DNA of 64,000 bases, taken from Bacteroidota bacterium. GTDB taxonomy: Bacteria; Bacteroidota; Ignavibacteria; Ignavibacteriales; Ignavibacteriaceae. The notes beneath the pieces were generated by a model. The model was not told the DNA's origin and did not search any database. It saw only the letters and a list, made by a program, of their open reading frames with translations. Positions 46,174-55,306 of the stretch are shown here, one piece after another (the stretch's first letter is position 1; each line of letters begins with the position of its first letter). Location of the stretch: the NCBI GenBank assembly GCA_022708025.1, contig JAKIZM010000002.1, forward strand, positions 62,001 to 126,000, read 5' to 3'. Made by a program: the position numbers and the translations under genes.

Positions 46174-47210
46174 AAAAAAATCCTGAAAATATTCTGATAG
46201 TAAGAACAGACCGAATTGGTGATCTTGTTTTAACTTTACCTTTAGCAGGCTTGATAAAAGAAAAATATCCGCAAGCAAAAGTAAGTTTTTGGGTGCGTGA
46301 TTACACGAAAAGTATAACTGCCAATCATCGCTATATTGATGAAGTGATTGTTCTTAAACAAGATGGAAATGATATAGCTTTTTACGAAAATTTAAATATT
46401 ATTAAATCAAAAAAGTTTGATACCTGCATTGTTGTATATCCTACTTTTTTAATCGCTTTGATTTTATTTCTCAGCGGAATTAAAACAAGAATCGGGACCG
46501 GTTACAGATGGTATTCTTTTTTATTTAATGAAAAGGTTTATGAACATAGAAAAAATGCAGAACGCCATGAGCTTGAGTATAATGTTAATCTTCTTGGTAA
46601 AATTAACATTAAGAATAATGTTAATGAAGAGAATGTAAGATATGATCTTAGTGTTGATAAGAGGTTTTTAAATTTTGTTAAAAATATTTTAAATGATAAT
46701 CAGATTGAGTTATCAAAACCGTTTATAATTATACATCCGGGCAGCGGCGGAAGTTCTGTTGATTTATCTCCTGATAAATTCAGATTACTGACAAAACTTT
46801 TATCAGATGATGGACAGCAAATTATATTAACAGGAAGTAAGAGCGAAAAACCGTTTTGTGAATTAATAAAAGCTGATACGAATGCAGTTAATCTTGCCGG
46901 AAAATTTGAGCTTGAAGAATTGACAGCTTTAATAAGTTTGTCTTTTATGTTTATCTCTAACTCAACAGGACCAATTCATATTGCTGCAGCTTTGGATAAA
47001 TATGTTGTTGGATTTTATCCCAAAGTAGTTTCCTGTTCTAAAGACAGATGGTCGCCGTATACTTATAAAAAATTAATTTATGAACCATCTATTGATTGTA
47101 ATAATTGTACAATTGAACAATGTAAAAATCTTGATTGTATGGAATCGATAAACATAAATAAAGTATTTACCGATATTAAAAATGTCCTTATTAAAAATCC
47201 GGAGAAGTAA
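46170..47210 (+). CDS. GT9 glycosyltransferase (heptosyltransferase-like)
   Basis: A 346-residue GT9 enzyme: NILIVRTDRIGDLVLTLPL at the N-terminus, HPGSGGSSVDLSPDKF, and NSTGPIHIAAALDKYVVGFYP in the nucleotide-sugar half. GT9 enzymes add heptose or related sugars to the LPS core. A C-terminal cysteine cluster (CNNCTIEQCKNLDC) may bind metal or form disulfides. It is directly abutted by the DUF3108 gene. Confidence 0.88.
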   Translation: MKKNPENILIVRTDRIGDLVLTLPLAGLIKEKYPQAKVSFWVRDYTKSITANHRYIDEVIVLKQDGNDIAFYENLNIIKSKKFDTCIVVYPTFLIALILFLSGIKTRIGTGYRWYSFLFNEKVYEHRKNAERHELEYNVNLLGKINIKNNVNEENVRYDLSVDKRFLNFVKNILNDNQIELSKPFIIIHPGSGGSSVDLSPDKFRLLTKLLSDDGQQIILTGSKSEKPFCELIKADTNAVNLAGKFELEELTALISLSFMFISNSTGPIHIAAALDKYVVGFYPKVVSCSKDRWSPYTYKKLIYEPSIDCNNCTIEQCKNLDCMESININKVFTDIKNVLIKNPEK

Positions 47211-48005
47211 ATGAAATACTTTTTGAAAATTTATACTTTAATAATTCTTATCATTATTTCTGCAGTTACATCAGAAGCACAGAAGAAAGATGAATTTCGG
47301 AAAATTGAAAATAAAGCTTTTCGTGAAGGTGAAAAACTTACCTTTGATGTTAAATACGGATTTGTTACAGCAGGAATAGCATCATTCGAAATTCCGGCAA
47401 TAAAAAAGATGTCAGGCAGAAATGCATATCATATTACTTTTGAAGTTAATACTGTACCATCTTTTGATGGATTCTTTAAAGTCCGTGACAGATATGAAAC
47501 ATATATTGATGTTGAAGGAATTTTTCCCTGGAGATTCGAACAGCATATACGGGAAGGAAAATATTCACGTGATTTTTCAGCCTTTTTCGATCAGAGAAAA
47601 GGGAAAGCCAAAACCAGTGAAGGACAATATGATATTCCGGTATATGTCAATGATATTGTTTCAGCTTTCTTTTTTGCGCGCACTCTGGATTACTCCGGAT
47701 TGAAAGTTGGCGATAAAATACTATTAAAGAATTTCTACAAAGATAAAGTGTACGATCTTGATGTTGTATATCATGGAAAAGAAACTATTGAAGTAAGTGC
47801 GGGAAAATTTGATTGTATAATAGTTGAACCGCTTGTACGGGAAGGCGGATTATTTAAGAGCGAAGGCAGTATAATGATCTGGTTAACAAACGATGATGCA
47901 AAAATTCCGGTAAGAGTAAAAACAAAAGTAGTTGTTGGCGCAATAGATGCAGATCTTACAGGTTATCAGGGTGTTTACGGAAAGCTTACTTCAAAAAGAA
48001 AATAA
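47211..48005 (+). CDS. DUF3108 exported protein
   Basis: A 264-residue exported protein with signal peptide (YFLKIYTLIILIIISAVTSEAQ) and a DUF3108-like beta-rich domain (AFREGEKLTFDVKYGFVTAG, RYETYIDVEGIFPWRFEQHI, VYHGKETIEVSAGKFDCIIV, LTNDDAKIPVRVKTKVVVG). Function unknown, periplasmic or outer-membrane associated. It ends the plus-strand envelope run and is followed by hairpins. Confidence 0.82.
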   Translation: MKYFLKIYTLIILIIISAVTSEAQKKDEFRKIENKAFREGEKLTFDVKYGFVTAGIASFEIPAIKKMSGRNAYHITFEVNTVPSFDGFFKVRDRYETYIDVEGIFPWRFEQHIREGKYSRDFSAFFDQRKGKAKTSEGQYDIPVYVNDIVSAFFFARTLDYSGLKVGDKILLKNFYKDKVYDLDVVYHGKETIEVSAGKFDCIIVEPLVREGGLFKSEGSIMIWLTNDDAKIPVRVKTKVVVGAIDADLTGYQGVYGKLTSKRK

Positions 48006-48014
48006 ATTCATACG

Positions 48015-48039
48015 TAGCTCAGTTCTCTGAACTGAGCTA
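48015..48039 (+). terminator. hairpin terminator after the DUF3108 gene
   Basis: TAGCTCAGTTC-TCT-GAACTGAGCTA gives a perfect 11-bp stem with a three-base loop, 10 bases after the stop. The following AAATAAAAATT is a weak tail rather than a T-run, so termination strength is uncertain. Confidence 0.65.
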
Positions 48040-48060
48040 AATAAAAATTATTAAACGGGG

Positions 48061-48087
48061 CTGACTAAAATGTAATTTTTTAGTCAG
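48061..48087 (+). terminator. second hairpin in the same gap
   Basis: CTGACTAAAA-TGTAATT-TTTTAGTCAG forms a perfect 10-bp stem 21 bases after the first hairpin. It could be a backup terminator or part of the leader of the next gene. Confidence 0.45.
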
Positions 48088-48224
48088 TTAAAATAATGAT
48101 AAGACAATGATGGAATTCTTAGGTTTAAAAAACATCAAATTATTTCACATTTAATTAATGTTTTCTTATTTTTTGAACAGATATTCTTAATAAATTATTT
48201 CTCAAATTTACTCAGAGGTAAGTT

Positions 48225-50117
48225 ATGCAAAAGACTCTTTTCACACTCTTCCTTTCATTTTTTGTTTTTACTGTGTTAATATTTGCTCAAGACAGTAGAT
48301 CAACTAATGATAACTTCAGAAACACACCAATCACTTATCATAGTTCAACCGAATCAGTACTATTTTCTGATGATATGAACGGCGATAATACCTTAACAGG
48401 TATTCAGGCTAGAGGTTGGATATTTGATGATGTTGATGGTGCCGGGCTAACAACAGTTTTTCAAGGAAATGATGCACTATTCCCCGCATACGAAGGACCA
48501 GCTACCGGCTATATCGGACAGAATTATAATGGTGCTTTCGGTGGTGGACTTTTAATTGACCAATGGTTAATTTCTCCGCCAGTTGCAGTTACAGCCGGAG
48601 ATACACTTAAATTTTGGCATCGCTCACCAGATGGAAGTCCTTGGGCAGATCCGCTTCAAGTTTGGGTTTCAACTACCGGTGGTACAACACATTCTGCTTT
48701 TGATGTTCAATTAGCATCATTTAACAGTTCAACATCCGGCTGGCAGCAATATGTCGGTAATTTTCCTACAACTGGTACTGTTAGATTTGCCGTAAGATAT
48801 TATACTACAACAGGCGGTCCTAATGGCACAAACTCAGATTATGTTGGACTTGATTTGTTTGAAGTTATTTCAGGTTCTCAACCGCTTGCAACCTGGGTAG
48901 AAAATTTTGATTACGCTGTTGGTGATTCATTAACCGGACATGGCTGGACAAAACATAGCGGAACTGGTTTTACTATCTTTGTTCAACCCGGAAGTTTAAA
49001 TTATTCTGGTTATCCTTCATCAGGAATTGGTAATCACGTTGATATTGAAGGCGGCGCAGGTTCCCGTGAGGATGTAAATAAGGCTGTAGATTCTATTTAC
49101 ACTAACGGCGATGAGATCTTTTATTCATTCCTTGCTAATGTTGCTTCTGCTTCTGCAACAGCAGATTATTTCATTCATATAGGAAACCGTGTATCGCCCA
49201 CTACCTTTACTACATTTTCAGCACGGGTTTTTGTACAGGATGTAGCAGGCAATCTTAGATTCGGATTGAGCAATACATCCACCATAACTATGGGAACAAC
49301 CGATTTTGCTTACAACACAACATATCTTGTATTTGTTAAATATACTATTAATACCAGCGGTGCAGATGAATGTAAGTTATGGGTATTCAGCTCAGGAGTT
49401 CCAATTGATGAAACAGCAGCAGGTACACCGGAAGTTCTAAATTCTTCGACAAACGGACAAGATATCATTGATGCGATTGCTTTAAGACAAGGCAGTCAAT
49501 CTTATAAAGTATCAGTTGATGGAATCAGAGTTTCAACTCAATGGATTGATTTGGTAGTTCCGGTTGAATTAACTTCTTTTTCTGCTGCAATTGATAATAA
49601 TAATGTGATATTAAACTGGGTAACAGCTACTGAAATCAACAACTCAGGTTTTGATATTGAAAGAAAGTCAGCTAATTCAGAATGGCAAAGCATTGCATTT
49701 GTTGGTGGCAATGGAACAACAACCCGGGCTCAGCAATATTCTTTTATTGATAAAAATCTTGCTGATGGAAAATACTATTACAGATTAAAACAAATTGATT
49801 TTGATGGTTCATTTGAATATTCTAATATTGTTGAAGCTGAAATCCTGACTCCGGCAGAATTTGAATTATCTCAGAATTATCCAAATCCATTTAACCCAAC
49901 TACTTCTATAAAGTTCAGTTTACCTGAAGCAGGAAATGTTAAACTTGCTGTTTACAATTTACTTGGTCAGGAAGTTAAAACACTTGTTAATGGATTTAAA
50001 GCTGCTGGCAGTTATACTGTGAATTTTGATGCACAAAATCTTTCAAGCGGAATTTATCTCTACAAACTTGAAGCTAATGGATTTACTCAAACCCGAAAAA
50101 TGACACTATTGAAATAA
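48225..50117 (+). CDS. large type IX secretion substrate, choice-of-anchor type
   Basis: A 630-residue surface or secreted protein. A signal peptide ([22 protein letters not shown]) leads into a jelly-roll/choice-of-anchor J-like domain ([20 protein letters not shown] ... [20 protein letters not shown]). A second beta-rich domain follows (about 230-440), then a fibronectin-like linker ([20 protein letters not shown]). The type IX sorting domain starts at [12 protein letters not shown] and ends KMTLLK. No catalytic motif was seen; adhesion or carbohydrate binding is likely. Confidence 0.85.
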   Translation: MQKTLFTLFLSFFVFTVLIFAQDSRSTNDNFRNTPITYHSSTESVLFSDDMNGDNTLTGIQARGWIFDDVDGAGLTTVFQGNDALFPAYEGPATGYIGQNYNGAFGGGLLIDQWLISPPVAVTAGDTLKFWHRSPDGSPWADPLQVWVSTTGGTTHSAFDVQLASFNSSTSGWQQYVGNFPTTGTVRFAVRYYTTTGGPNGTNSDYVGLDLFEVISGSQPLATWVENFDYAVGDSLTGHGWTKHSGTGFTIFVQPGSLNYSGYPSSGIGNHVDIEGGAGSREDVNKAVDSIYTNGDEIFYSFLANVASASATADYFIHIGNRVSPTTFTTFSARVFVQDVAGNLRFGLSNTSTITMGTTDFAYNTTYLVFVKYTINTSGADECKLWVFSSGVPIDETAAGTPEVLNSSTNGQDIIDAIALRQGSQSYKVSVDGIRVSTQWIDLVVPVELTSFSAAIDNNNVILNWVTATEINNSGFDIERKSANSEWQSIAFVGGNGTTTRAQQYSFIDKNLADGKYYYRLKQIDFDGSFEYSNIVEAEILTPAEFELSQNYPNPFNPTTSIKFSLPEAGNVKLAVYNLLGQEVKTLVNGFKAAGSYTVNFDAQNLSSGIYLYKLEANGFTQTRKMTLLK

Positions 50118-50170
50118 TTTTGAGTAAGATAAATTAGTTCTATTCGTTTATGATACTATAAATTAATTTG

Positions 50171-50203
50171 AAACCCCGTTTAAATACAAAACGGGGTTTT
50201 TAA
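50171..50203 (+). terminator. intrinsic terminator after the type IX substrate gene
   Basis: AAACCCCGTTT-loop-AAACGGGGTTT (50171-50199) with a T-run extending to about 50201. A strong classical terminator, 54 bases after the stop. Confidence 0.88.
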
Positions 50204-50293
50204 TATTAATTGCAAAAATGGTTTTGATGATAATCAGATCATAAATTATCTTTCAATAAATAAAAATTTCATTTTCAATATCAATTTTAAGCT

Positions 50294-50704
50294 ATGATAA
50301 AAATTATAATCTCTTTAAGTGTAATGTTATCCATTATTTCTGCTTGCAGTAATGCAGATTTAATAACTAATTTATCTGATAAAGAATGGAAAGTGATTTC
50401 TATAAAAGGCAAAGCAATTAATCCGGGCAATCAACCCGATGGTTTTCCCACATTAAATTTTGGAAGCAACAATAAACTTTTTGGATCTACTGGCTGTAAC
50501 AGATACATAGGTTCTTTTAAAATAGACAAGAATTTAATTTCTTTACAACCAGGTGCAGTTACAAAAATGTATTGTGATGATAGTCCTGAAGATGCTTTCC
50601 TATCAGCAGTTAAACAGGTTTCTGAATTCAAACTTGAGGGAAACACTTTAGCTCTGTTAAATGGTTCCAAGTCAATAATGCAATTAATTCCAATTGAAAA
50701 GTGA
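50294..50704 (+). CDS. META-domain (HslJ-like) lipoprotein
   Basis: A 136-residue lipoprotein with lipobox ISAC (Cys near residue 18) and a META domain: KEWKVISIKGKAIN, LNFGSNNKLFGSTGCNRYIGSF, LISLQPGAVTKMYCDDSPEDAFLSAVK. The FxGxxGCNRxxG pattern is the META hallmark. HslJ-type proteins are linked to heat or stress resistance; the exact role is unclear. Confidence 0.85.
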   Translation: MIKIIISLSVMLSIISACSNADLITNLSDKEWKVISIKGKAINPGNQPDGFPTLNFGSNNKLFGSTGCNRYIGSFKIDKNLISLQPGAVTKMYCDDSPEDAFLSAVKQVSEFKLEGNTLALLNGSKSIMQLIPIEK

Positions 50705-50748
50705 AAAACTAGCTAACTCAAATTATAACTAAATCGGAGGATTTATAA

Positions 50749-50883
50749 TCAAAAAAAACTGGTCCTGCTCTTTTTGTTGGCGGCTGGGCGCTTTCACAAC
50801 TTTGGTTATTCTGGGTGGCTCCGTTACTTGGCGGAATTTTAGGAGGATTTGCTTATAATCTTGTTGCCGAAAAATCAAAATAA
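50749..50883 (+). pseudogene. 3' remnant of an aquaporin Z gene
   Basis: From 50749 to the TAA at 50883 the frame encodes about 44 residues that match the C-terminal helix of AqpZ (TGPALFVGGWALSQLWLFWV then APLLGGILGGFAYN). The rest of the gene (about 190 residues, both NPA motifs) is absent. A stop codon lies directly upstream in frame, and no ATG is available, although GGAGG sits at 50736-50740. The reading frame of the remnant itself is clean, suggesting a recent deletion. Confidence 0.85.
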
Positions 50884-50908
50884 ATATATTATATAATTAG
50901 TATTTTTG

Positions 50909-50941
50909 AGCGCAGTAAAAAAAACTACTGCGCTTTTTTTT
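50909..50941 (+). terminator. intrinsic terminator after the aquaporin remnant
   Basis: AGCGCAGTA-AAAAAAAC-TACTGCGCT followed by a run of seven or more T. A strong classical terminator, probably that of the lost aquaporin gene. Confidence 0.9.
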
Positions 50942-50966
50942 ATAATTAATTAAAAAGGATATTAAA

Positions 50967-51422
50967 ATGGCTGAAGGAATTCTTGATAAAGCTAAATCAC
51001 TTACAGATTCGATAAAAGATAAAGTTACCAGCTTAAGTGATTTTTTGATTGAGAACGATAAAAATGAAATAATTAATTTATTTAAAGAAAAAGGGGAGGA
51101 CAAAATTGATGAAATTTTTGAAACAATAGATAGCTATAAAACTGTTTTTTCCGATGCCGGTTATCAGGTTGGAGGAATAAATGCCTCATTAGGAATTCCA
51201 CCCGATATTACAATTGTCTTTAAATTTTTAGGAACGGTAGATGCAGAAAAAAGAGAATTTGTTCTGAAAGAAGCTGAGGGAAATAAACTTATTACTATTA
51301 TTCTGGATAGCTTGTTTAAAGCAAGTGACTTTGGCGAAAAGATAAAAGTTGGAGATATGACACTTAAAACAATAAATGTTAAACTTGGTTTAATACCGGC
51401 TATTAGTATCGCATTAGGATAA
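50967..51422 (+). CDS. uncharacterised 151-residue protein
   Basis: No family recognised. The N-terminal 55 residues are an amphipathic, charged helix (ILDKAKSLTDSIKDKVTSL). The remainder is mixed, with GGINASLGIPPDITIVFKFL and a glycine-ended hydrophobic C-terminus. There is no signal peptide. AAAAAGGA lies upstream of the ATG. It is followed after six bases by the DUF4301 gene, so the two probably work in one operon. Confidence 0.8.
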   Translation: MAEGILDKAKSLTDSIKDKVTSLSDFLIENDKNEIINLFKEKGEDKIDEIFETIDSYKTVFSDAGYQVGGINASLGIPPDITIVFKFLGTVDAEKREFVLKEAEGNKLITIILDSLFKASDFGEKIKVGDMTLKTINVKLGLIPAISIALG

Positions 51423-51428
51423 AGAGAT

Positions 51429-53000
51429 ATGGATCTTATTGAAAGGGAAATAAAGAAAATTGAAAAAGCAATTGATAAGATTTTCCATGAAAATATTAAC
51501 CTTGATACTATCAGAAAGCAGTTAAAATTATTTAACGATGGAGGTAAAGTTCCGGTTTTAGTAAGGCCCTGCACGATTTCGGATGGCATCATACAGATAA
51601 ATCCAAATGAATTTGATAGTTTATTAAAAATGCATTCTGAAGCTGCTGAAGAAGGGAGATTAATGAAGTTTGTTCCTGCATCAGGCGCAGCATCCAGAAT
51701 GTTTCAGAAATTATTATCAGTATTAAGTGAAAACGATGAACTTGATTTGATTGCATTAAAAAAACTGGCAGAAGAAGATAAAAACTATAAAGCTGCTTAT
51801 GATCTCCTGACAAATATTAATCAGTTTGCATTTTATGATGATATAAAAGCAGTCTTAAAAGTAAATGATTCAAAATTAAATGAAATTATTTCAAATCAGC
51901 CGTTTAAGGTTCTTAAAGTTTTACTTTTTGAACACGGACTTAATTATGCTTCAAAGCCAAAAGGCGCAATTAAGTTTCATAAATATGAAAATGAAAACAG
52001 AACTGCATTTGAAGAACATATTTATGAATCAATCAACTATCTTTTAGATAATAGTAAGCAAATAAAAATACACTTCACAATTTCAGAAGAGCATCAAGGT
52101 CTTTTTACAAACATTATTGATGAATTTAAAAAGAAGTTGAAGAAAGATTTAAAATTAATTCACAGTCATTCATTTCAGAAAAAATCTACAGATACTGTTG
52201 CAGTAAATGAAGACAATGAAATTCTTTTTGATAAAACAGGAAATATTATAATGCGTCCCGGCGGGCACGGTGCATTAATTGAAAACTTAAATGATCTTAA
52301 TGCGGATATTGTAATTATAAAGAATATTGATAATTTATCGGTTGAACCACTTGCAGAAGAGACAGTTTTTTACAAAAAATTATTAACCGGATATTTAATT
52401 CAGATTCAAAATCAGGTATTTAAGTATTTAAGAACACTTGATAATTGTAATCCCGAGACAGTTGATCTTGAAGAGATAATTAATTTTTGTAAAGATAAAA
52501 TATTTATAAATACTCCTGCTGAATTTAACAGTTATTCCGGATCAGAAAAAGTTAATTTTCTTTATAAGAAATTAAACCGCCCAATAAGAGTTTGCGGGAT
52601 GGTTAAAAATGAAGGAGAACCGGGAGGCGGACCATTTTGGGTCAAAGAAGATGATGGAACATTATCTTTACAAATTATTGAGCAAGCTCAGATTAACTTA
52701 AATGATGAACAGCAAAAAAAGATCTTCAAAGGATCAACTCATTTTAATCCAGTTGATCTAGTCTGCGGATTACGGGACTATAAAGGAAAGAATTTCAATC
52801 TTCACAACTTTATCGATCATCAAAGCGGAATTATAACTCAAAAATCCAAGGATGGAATCCAATTAAAAGCTTTAGAATTGCCGGGTTTATGGAATGGAGC
52901 TATGGCTGATTGGATTACAGTTTTTATTGAAGTTCAGATTTCAACATTTAATCCTGTAAAAGAAATAAATGATCTTTTACGCAAACAACATCAGAACTGA
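51429..53000 (+). CDS. DUF4301-family protein
   Basis: A 523-residue protein matching the DUF4301 family of Bacteroidota relatives: FVPASGAASRMFQKLL near residue 80, GHGALIENLNDLNADIVIIKNIDN, CGMVKNEGEPGGGPFWV, and THFNPVDLVCGLRDYKG. The GAASRM and GHGALIENL segments recall nucleotidyl- or sugar-phosphate-binding enzymes, but no function is established. No signal peptide. It lies six bases after the 151-residue gene. Confidence 0.82.
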   Translation: MDLIEREIKKIEKAIDKIFHENINLDTIRKQLKLFNDGGKVPVLVRPCTISDGIIQINPNEFDSLLKMHSEAAEEGRLMKFVPASGAASRMFQKLLSVLSENDELDLIALKKLAEEDKNYKAAYDLLTNINQFAFYDDIKAVLKVNDSKLNEIISNQPFKVLKVLLFEHGLNYASKPKGAIKFHKYENENRTAFEEHIYESINYLLDNSKQIKIHFTISEEHQGLFTNIIDEFKKKLKKDLKLIHSHSFQKKSTDTVAVNEDNEILFDKTGNIIMRPGGHGALIENLNDLNADIVIIKNIDNLSVEPLAEETVFYKKLLTGYLIQIQNQVFKYLRTLDNCNPETVDLEEIINFCKDKIFINTPAEFNSYSGSEKVNFLYKKLNRPIRVCGMVKNEGEPGGGPFWVKEDDGTLSLQIIEQAQINLNDEQQKKIFKGSTHFNPVDLVCGLRDYKGKNFNLHNFIDHQSGIITQKSKDGIQLKALELPGLWNGAMADWITVFIEVQISTFNPVKEINDLLRKQHQN

Positions 53001-53189
53001 TTGATTACAAGTGTTGAGGCGCTGACAAATTTTGCAGGAAAAAATGTGCATGTAATATTTACCTCTGTAGAAATAAATCACTTCATATAAATATCCAACT
53101 AAACAAATTCAGAGCATTTTCTGATAATCCGGATGGCACTAAGCTTGTGATTTTTAACCAGTAAAATTTTGTCGAAAGGAAGGATTATA

Positions 53190-53303
53190 ATGGGTTTCAC
53201 TGAAATCGGAGTTATTCTATTTTTAGTTGCGCTTTTAGCTTTTGGATTTGTTAATTCAAGAAAAGTATCTGAAGAATTAAAGAAATTAGGCGTAGATAAA
53301 TAA
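53190..53303 (+). CDS. small membrane protein (37 residues)
   Basis: ATG 53190 to TAA 53303, with a good AAGGAAGG ribosome site about 6 bases upstream. One hydrophobic helix (IGVILFLVALLAFGFV) precedes a charged tail (NSRKVSEELKKLGVDK). The strong ribosome site argues for a real gene. A 9-bp imperfect stem (53291-53312) overlaps its stop and the end of rpiA and may be a two-way terminator. Confidence 0.62.
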   Translation: MGFTEIGVILFLVALLAFGFVNSRKVSEELKKLGVDK

Positions 53304-53317
53304 TTATCTGCGTCGAT

Positions 53318-53986
53318 TTATTTCCGCTTAATTATTTGGGTTGATTCACCCTTACCAATAATTACCACATCAGCGATGTTGTTAAACAGCCCTACTTCTA
53401 CAACACCGGGCAGCATTTTTATTTTCATTTCTAACTCAATTGAATTTTGTATCTCTTCTAAATGTAAATCAATTATATAATTTTCTGAGTCAGTTAAATA
53501 AACACCATTATCTTTCTTTCTTAATATTGGCTTATAGCCGAAGTCAGTAAATTTTTTAAATAATGATTTGTAACCATACGGAACAATCTCAACCGGCAAA
53601 GGAAATTTTCCTAATGTTTTAACAACTTTTGATGCATCAACTATCCAAATAATTTGTTTAGAATTTGAAGCAACAATTTTTTCAAACAAAAGAGCGCCTC
53701 CTCCGCCTTTAATTCCATTTAGATTACTATCAACTTCATCTGCGCCATCAATAGTTAAATCTATGTAGTCTAATTCATTAAAATCAAAAATTTCTATGCT
53801 TAAGCTATTTGCAAGTTTGGTAGTTTGTACCGAAGTTGAAACACATTTAACACTAAGTCCGTTATTTATTAATTCAGCAAGTTTATTTACTAAAAAATAA
53901 ACAGTTGAGCCTGTACCTAATCCGATTATCATTCCATTTTTGATAAATTCAATTGATTTTTCTGCGGCGAGCTGTTTTTCGTTCAT
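53318..53986 (-). CDS. rpiA: ribose-5-phosphate isomerase A
   Basis: A 222-residue RpiA of the pentose-phosphate pathway, interconverting ribose-5-phosphate and ribulose-5-phosphate. Motifs are GLGTGSTVYFLVNKLAE, LTIDGADEVD and KGGGGALLFEKIVA, which hold the catalytic Asp, Glu and Lys. Normal length. Transcribed divergently from the PLP enzyme gene. Confidence 0.96.
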   Translation of the reverse strand: MNEKQLAAEKSIEFIKNGMIIGLGTGSTVYFLVNKLAELINNGLSVKCVSTSVQTTKLANSLSIEIFDFNELDYIDLTIDGADEVDSNLNGIKGGGGALLFEKIVASNSKQIIWIVDASKVVKTLGKFPLPVEIVPYGYKSLFKKFTDFGYKPILRKKDNGVYLTDSENYIIDLHLEEIQNSIELEMKIKMLPGVVEVGLFNNIADVVIIGKGESTQIIKRK

Positions 53987-54080
53987 AATATTTTGATTTG
54001 TAATGAATTAAATCTTTAACAATCGTAATTTAGTAATAGAAAAATTAAAAGTTCTAATACATAATTGATTCGTTAAAAAT

Positions 54081-54090
54081 AAAGGAGGAG
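54081..54090 (+). promoter_or_regulatory. strong ribosome binding site
   Basis: AAAGGAGGAG two bases before the ATG at 54093 is the strongest Shine-Dalgarno match noticed in this window and fixes the start of the PLP-enzyme gene, implying high translation. Confidence 0.75.
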
Positions 54091-54092
54091 TT

Positions 54093-55298
54093 ATGCATCA
54101 TTATGATCCGAGCAGTGAAATACAGGATTATTTGGTTTTTGGCGAATATGGGGATGTTAATCCATCAATAACTGATTCATCTACTTATACTTTTCTGAAT
54201 CCGCAAACAATGAATGAATTGTTTGAGCAGGAAATTGAGGGGTGTTTTTTATATTCACGCCACTGGAATCCAACAAATAAATATCTTGCGGATGCTCTTT
54301 CTAAACTTGAAGATTCAGAAGCGGCGATTGTAACCTCATCAGGAATGGGTGCAATATCCTGTGTTGTTTTGCAGCTTTGTAATAGCGGTGATGAAATTGT
54401 TTCAAGCAGAACAATTTACGGAGGCACTTATGCGCTCTTTAAAAACTTTTTACCAAAGTTCGGAATTAAAGTAAAATTTGTTAACACTCAGGATTTATCC
54501 GCAGTTAAAAAAGCAATTACAAAAAAAACTAAATTGATTTATTGTGAATCTGTTAGCAATCCATTGTTAGAAGTGGCTGATATTCCCAGACTATCTGAGA
54601 TTGCAAATTCTAACGGAATTAAACTAGTAGTTGATAATACTTTCAGTCCGATTATCATTTCACCGATTCGTTTGGGCGCTCATATTGTTGTTCATAGTCT
54701 AACAAAGTTTATAAACGGAACAAGTGATTGTGTTGCTGGTTGTGTTTGCAGTACTAAGGAATTCATTTCACAATTAACAGATATAAATTCCGGCGCATCG
54801 ATGCTTCTTGGGCCAGTGTTGGATAGCTTCCGTGCTGCATCAATTATGAAAAATTTACATTCACTTCATATCAGAATAAAAAAACATAGTGAGAACGCTT
54901 TATACTTGGCAGAAAATTTTCACAAACTCGGATGTAAAGTTTTTTATCCGGGTCTAAAATCGCATAAAGGGCATAAGCTGCTTAAGAAAATTATGAATAA
55001 AGGATTTGGTTATGGCGGTATGCTTGCAATTGATGCCGGAACAACAGAACAAGCAAATAAAGTAATGGAAAATATGCAGCACGAAAAAGTCGGATATCTT
55101 GCTGTTAGTCTTGGTTACTTTAAAACATTATTTTCATCTCCCGGTCATAGCACATCTTCAGAAATTCCTGAAGAAGAAAGAAAGGCAATGGGTTTAAGTG
55201 ATGGACTTGTCCGGATATCAATCGGTTTGGATAATGATATCAAACGGACATTTAAGAGGATCAAAAAATGTTTTATTCAGGCAGGATTGTGTAAGTAA
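54093..55298 (+). CDS. Cys/Met-metabolism PLP enzyme (methionine gamma-lyase-like)
   Basis: A 401-residue trans-sulfuration family PLP enzyme: YSRHWNPTNKYLADALSKLE, TSSGMGAISCVVLQLC, VVDNTFSP and the PLP lysine in VHSLTKFINGTSD. LYFKTLFSSPGHSTSS-like sequence near the C-terminus gives substrate-site residues. Candidates are methionine gamma-lyase, cystathionine lyase or O-acetylhomoserine sulfhydrylase; motifs alone do not decide. Start is fixed by the strong ribosome site at 54081. Confidence 0.86.
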   Translation: MHHYDPSSEIQDYLVFGEYGDVNPSITDSSTYTFLNPQTMNELFEQEIEGCFLYSRHWNPTNKYLADALSKLEDSEAAIVTSSGMGAISCVVLQLCNSGDEIVSSRTIYGGTYALFKNFLPKFGIKVKFVNTQDLSAVKKAITKKTKLIYCESVSNPLLEVADIPRLSEIANSNGIKLVVDNTFSPIIISPIRLGAHIVVHSLTKFINGTSDCVAGCVCSTKEFISQLTDINSGASMLLGPVLDSFRAASIMKNLHSLHIRIKKHSENALYLAENFHKLGCKVFYPGLKSHKGHKLLKKIMNKGFGYGGMLAIDAGTTEQANKVMENMQHEKVGYLAVSLGYFKTLFSSPGHSTSSEIPEEERKAMGLSDGLVRISIGLDNDIKRTFKRIKKCFIQAGLCK

Positions 55299-55306
55299 TT
55301 TTATTA

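Noticed and set aside
48061-48200. Riboswitch or leader RNA before the type IX substrate gene
   Set aside because: Two hairpins are present but no known riboswitch core was recognised; terminators are a simpler explanation.
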